Source: Pararhizobium sp. IMCC21322 (lineage in GTDB: Bacteria > Pseudomonadota > Alphaproteobacteria > Rhizobiales > GCA-2746425). Taken from it: a stretch of DNA of 64,000 bases. The stretch's first letter is position 1; every line of letters begins with the position of its first letter. The notes beneath the pieces are model-generated. The model worked only from the letters and a program-made list of their open reading frames with translations. It did no database searches and was not told where the DNA came from. Below are positions 62,332 to 64,000 of the stretch, one piece after another. A program made the position numbers and the translations under genes. Where the stretch lies: NCBI RefSeq assembly GCF_030758295.1, contig NZ_CP132335.1, positions 3,262,412-3,326,411 on the forward strand, in the 5' to 3' direction.

Positions 62332-63114
62332 TCAGATTATGGAACTGCGCGACGCGATGCCGCCATCAATGGTGATAATTGTGCCGGATGTGTAACCGGC
62401 CCTGTCTGAAGCCAAAAACAGCATCTGATCGGTGATTTCAGCGACATGCGCTGGACGTCCTAACGGGTATTTGTCCTGAAGTTCCTTGTAGCGCCCCTCA
62501 TCGCCGAGCCATTCCTTGGCGCGATGTTTGAGCAATTTGTAAATGCGGTCGGTGTCGACGGGGCCAGGATTGATCCCCACAACCCGGATATTGTCATCCA
62601 GACTTGGTCCGCCCAAAGCCCGCGTAAAGGCCATGAGACAGGCATTGCCCGATGTGCCGGCAATATAGTTCGCGTCATACCGCTCACCGGCATTGCCGAT
62701 ATTGTTGAGAATGACGCCGCCGCCCCTGGCTTTCATTTTGGTATAATACAAGCGGCACATATCGATATAGCCAAGAACCTTCAGCTCCCAGCCCTTGCGC
62801 CATGTTTCGCCATCAATGCTGAACAGATCCCCGCCCGGAATAACACCGGCATTGTTCACAAGAATATCAACATCGCCGACATCGGCAGCCAGCCGCTCTG
62901 CGGCTTCCGGTTCTGTCAGATCGGTCGCATGAGCAATTGCAGAAACCCCAAACTCCTCGCGAAGCCGCTTGGCCAGGGCTTCCAGCACATCGCCGCGACG
63001 CGCTGCCAGATGAAGGTTCACGCCCTCTTGCGCAAACCCAACGGCCAGGCCTTCGCCAATTCCCTGCGAGGCCCCTGTAATCAATGCGGTTCGTCCGGTT
63101 AAGTTCAGATCCAT
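62332..63114 (-). CDS. Short-chain dehydrogenase-like protein lacking the catalytic Lys
   Basis: This 260-aa protein has an intact SDR cofactor site (T-G-A-S-Q-G-I-G at 13-20, N-N-A-G at 87-90). The active-site segment reads Y-I-A-G-T: Tyr150 is kept, but the Lys four residues on is Thr154, and the usual Ser 12-13 residues before the Tyr is Asn. A subgroup of SDRs with Y-x-x-G-(S/T) exists, so this is probably a divergent but expressed enzyme. It is divergent from the second TTT binding-protein gene and upstream of the AMDase-like gene. Confidence 0.85.
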   Translation of the reverse strand: MDLNLTGRTALITGASQGIGEGLAVGFAQEGVNLHLAARRGDVLEALAKRLREEFGVSAIAHATDLTEPEAAERLAADVGDVDILVNNAGVIPGGDLFSIDGETWRKGWELKVLGYIDMCRLYYTKMKARGGGVILNNIGNAGERYDANYIAGTSGNACLMAFTRALGGPSLDDNIRVVGINPGPVDTDRIYKLLKHRAKEWLGDEGRYKELQDKYPLGRPAHVAEITDQMLFLASDRAGYTSGTIITIDGGIASRSSII

Positions 63115-63230
63115 AAGATGCCCTTCTCCACAGTCTTCGTTCTGTTTGGGGTCGTCATTCTGTTTGGTTGCCTAATCCGTGAACATTTTACACATATTAA
63201 GTGCAAAACTTACGAATATCGATCAAATTC

Positions 63231-63248
63231 AATACCTAAATTGGTATT
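63231..63248. promoter_or_regulatory. Inverted repeat in the SDR-tctC divergent promoter
   Basis: AATACC-TAAATT-GGTATT is a perfect 6-bp-arm dyad, with a further GGTATT eight bases on (63251-63256). It lies between the divergent SDR-like gene and the TTT binding-protein gene in an AT-rich 253-bp gap. It is a fair operator candidate; the regulator is not in the window. Confidence 0.5.
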
Positions 63249-63367
63249 TTGGTATTTATCACTTGTCAATTTTAAAATTTAGGTGAACCATAACGGCGCA
63301 CATAACGCTTTCAAAATATCAAAAATAAATTCAGGTATTGAGAACTCCTTGGAGAAAGAGGTTGAAT

Positions 63368-64000
63368 ATGGTCTGGCACATTGGAAGAAAATCAATTCAA
63401 ACACTTTTTGCAGCGTCCTTTGCATTGGCGCTGACACCGGCTATCGCGGAAGACTTTCCCGCTGAGCCGATTACAATCATCGTAAACTGGCCCGCAGGCG
63501 GCGGTCAGGACACATCAGCAAGACTGATTGCCGAATGGGCTTCGAAGAAAGCCGACGTTCCCATTGTTGTTTCAAACGTAACGGGCGCAGGTGGTGCAAA
63601 TGGCATTCGTCACGCAGCCGAAGCAGACCCCACCGGCTATACAATCGGTATTATGGGATCCAGTTTTGTCGCCCGGGGATATCTGAACGCCAATGCAACC
63701 CCTATTGGTGACGTGTCCCCGCTGGTCTTTTTCGGCCCTGACCCCGGAGCGCTTGAAGTGCGTGCCGATGCAGGGATCAGCAGCGTAGAGGAATACATCG
63801 CCAAGCTGAAAGCTGAACCCGGCAGCATCATAAACGGCAATGATGCACCTGGTGGCTCATCGCATATTGTCGCTTCGGTTTTTGAAAGCACCTTTGGCGT
63901 CGAAATGACAAAAGTTCCGTATCAGGGCTATGCGCCAACCGTCGCGGCCATCATCTCCGGCGAAGTACAGTCGGCAACATTGCCGGTTCATCAATTGGTG
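63368..64000 (+). CDS. tctC: TctC-family solute-binding protein (partial, cut by window end)
   Basis: The first 211 codons of a second TTT periplasmic binding protein are present. The signal peptide (M-V-W-H-I-G-R-K-S, hydrophobic core, cleavage after A-I-A near 26) is followed by the TctC ligand-loop pattern N-W-P-A-G-G-G-Q-D-T. Later come N-V-T-G-A-G-G-A-N-G and a P-G-G-S-S-H-I region. The start has GAAAGAGG about 6 nt upstream. The frame is open to position 64000, so tctB/tctA homologues should follow outside the window. It is only distantly related to the TctC at 1881-2828, so a different carboxylate ligand is likely. Confidence 0.93.
   Translation, partial: MVWHIGRKSIQTLFAASFALALTPAIAEDFPAEPITIIVNWPAGGGQDTSARLIAEWASKKADVPIVVSNVTGAGGANGIRHAAEADPTGYTIGIMGSSFVARGYLNANATPIGDVSPLVFFGPDPGALEVRADAGISSVEEYIAKLKAEPGSIINGNDAPGGSSHIVASVFESTFGVEMTKVPYQGYAPTVAAIISGEVQSATLPVHQLV

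Overview
The window looks like part of an alphaproteobacterial chromosome, probably a metabolically versatile member of the Hyphomicrobiales or Rhodobacterales. The evidence is the moderate GC content and the dense load of solute-binding-protein importers (two TTT, one Liv-type ABC, one glycine-betaine-type ABC, one TRAP). Paired dimethylglycine-dehydrogenase-like flavoproteins, a three-component molybdenum hydroxylase and multi-PAS signalling point the same way. No rRNA, tRNA, CRISPR array, phage or intact insertion sequence was seen.

Left block (1-6770). A sulfatase, a complete tripartite tricarboxylate transporter (TctC-TctB-TctA) and a D-2-hydroxyacid dehydrogenase form one plus-strand operon, followed by a convergent RpiR-family regulator. 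A 15-bp operator of the form TGTA-N7-TACA lies in front of both the operon and the regulator gene, so the circuit can be read from the DNA.

Central block (7011-32745, all minus strand). A very long gene run is read from 27356 down to 7011: Liv-type permeases and ATPases (the last ATPase fused to a Tm-1-like/UPF0261 domain), a PEP-hydrolase-like TIM barrel, a giant flotillin-like (SPFH) protein, two SRPBCC proteins flanking a secreted NTF2-like protein, a molybdenum hydroxylase, its CoxD/CoxE-type maturation pair, and a string of hydrolases (amidohydrolase, MBL-fold lactonase, SMP-30/isochorismatase fusion). The hydroxylase large subunit is split into two genes. Upstream lie an AraC regulator, an aldehyde dehydrogenase, a degenerate iron-alcohol-dehydrogenase homologue and the Liv binding protein with its own terminator. 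Read together this is import, hydroxylation and ring or lactone hydrolysis of an unidentified, perhaps N-heterocyclic or lactone-forming compound. The SPFH protein may scaffold the enzymes at the membrane. This is the best candidate here for an undescribed system; its outstanding part is a 638-residue rod made of 58 uninterrupted 11-residue repeats.

Right-central block (32959-46627). Two paralogous modules each pair a DMGDH/sarcosine-dehydrogenase-type FAD-GcvT protein with a choline-kinase-like phosphotransferase. A ProX/ProV/double-ProW importer, two DeoR regulators and an inositol-monophosphatase-like phosphatase accompany them. This suggests catabolism of methylated amines or amino-alcohols.

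Right block (46721-64000). A GntR-regulated TRAP transporter lies next to a DUF3604 protein. A two-component system (OmpR-type regulator plus six-PAS hybrid kinase) is bracketed by two copies of a paired CAATTG-core motif. A short island with a VIT/CCC1 transporter and YnfA carries near-identical 26-bp inverted repeats. The end holds two short-chain dehydrogenases, an arylmalonate-decarboxylase/maleate-isomerase relative and a second TctC gene cut by the window edge.
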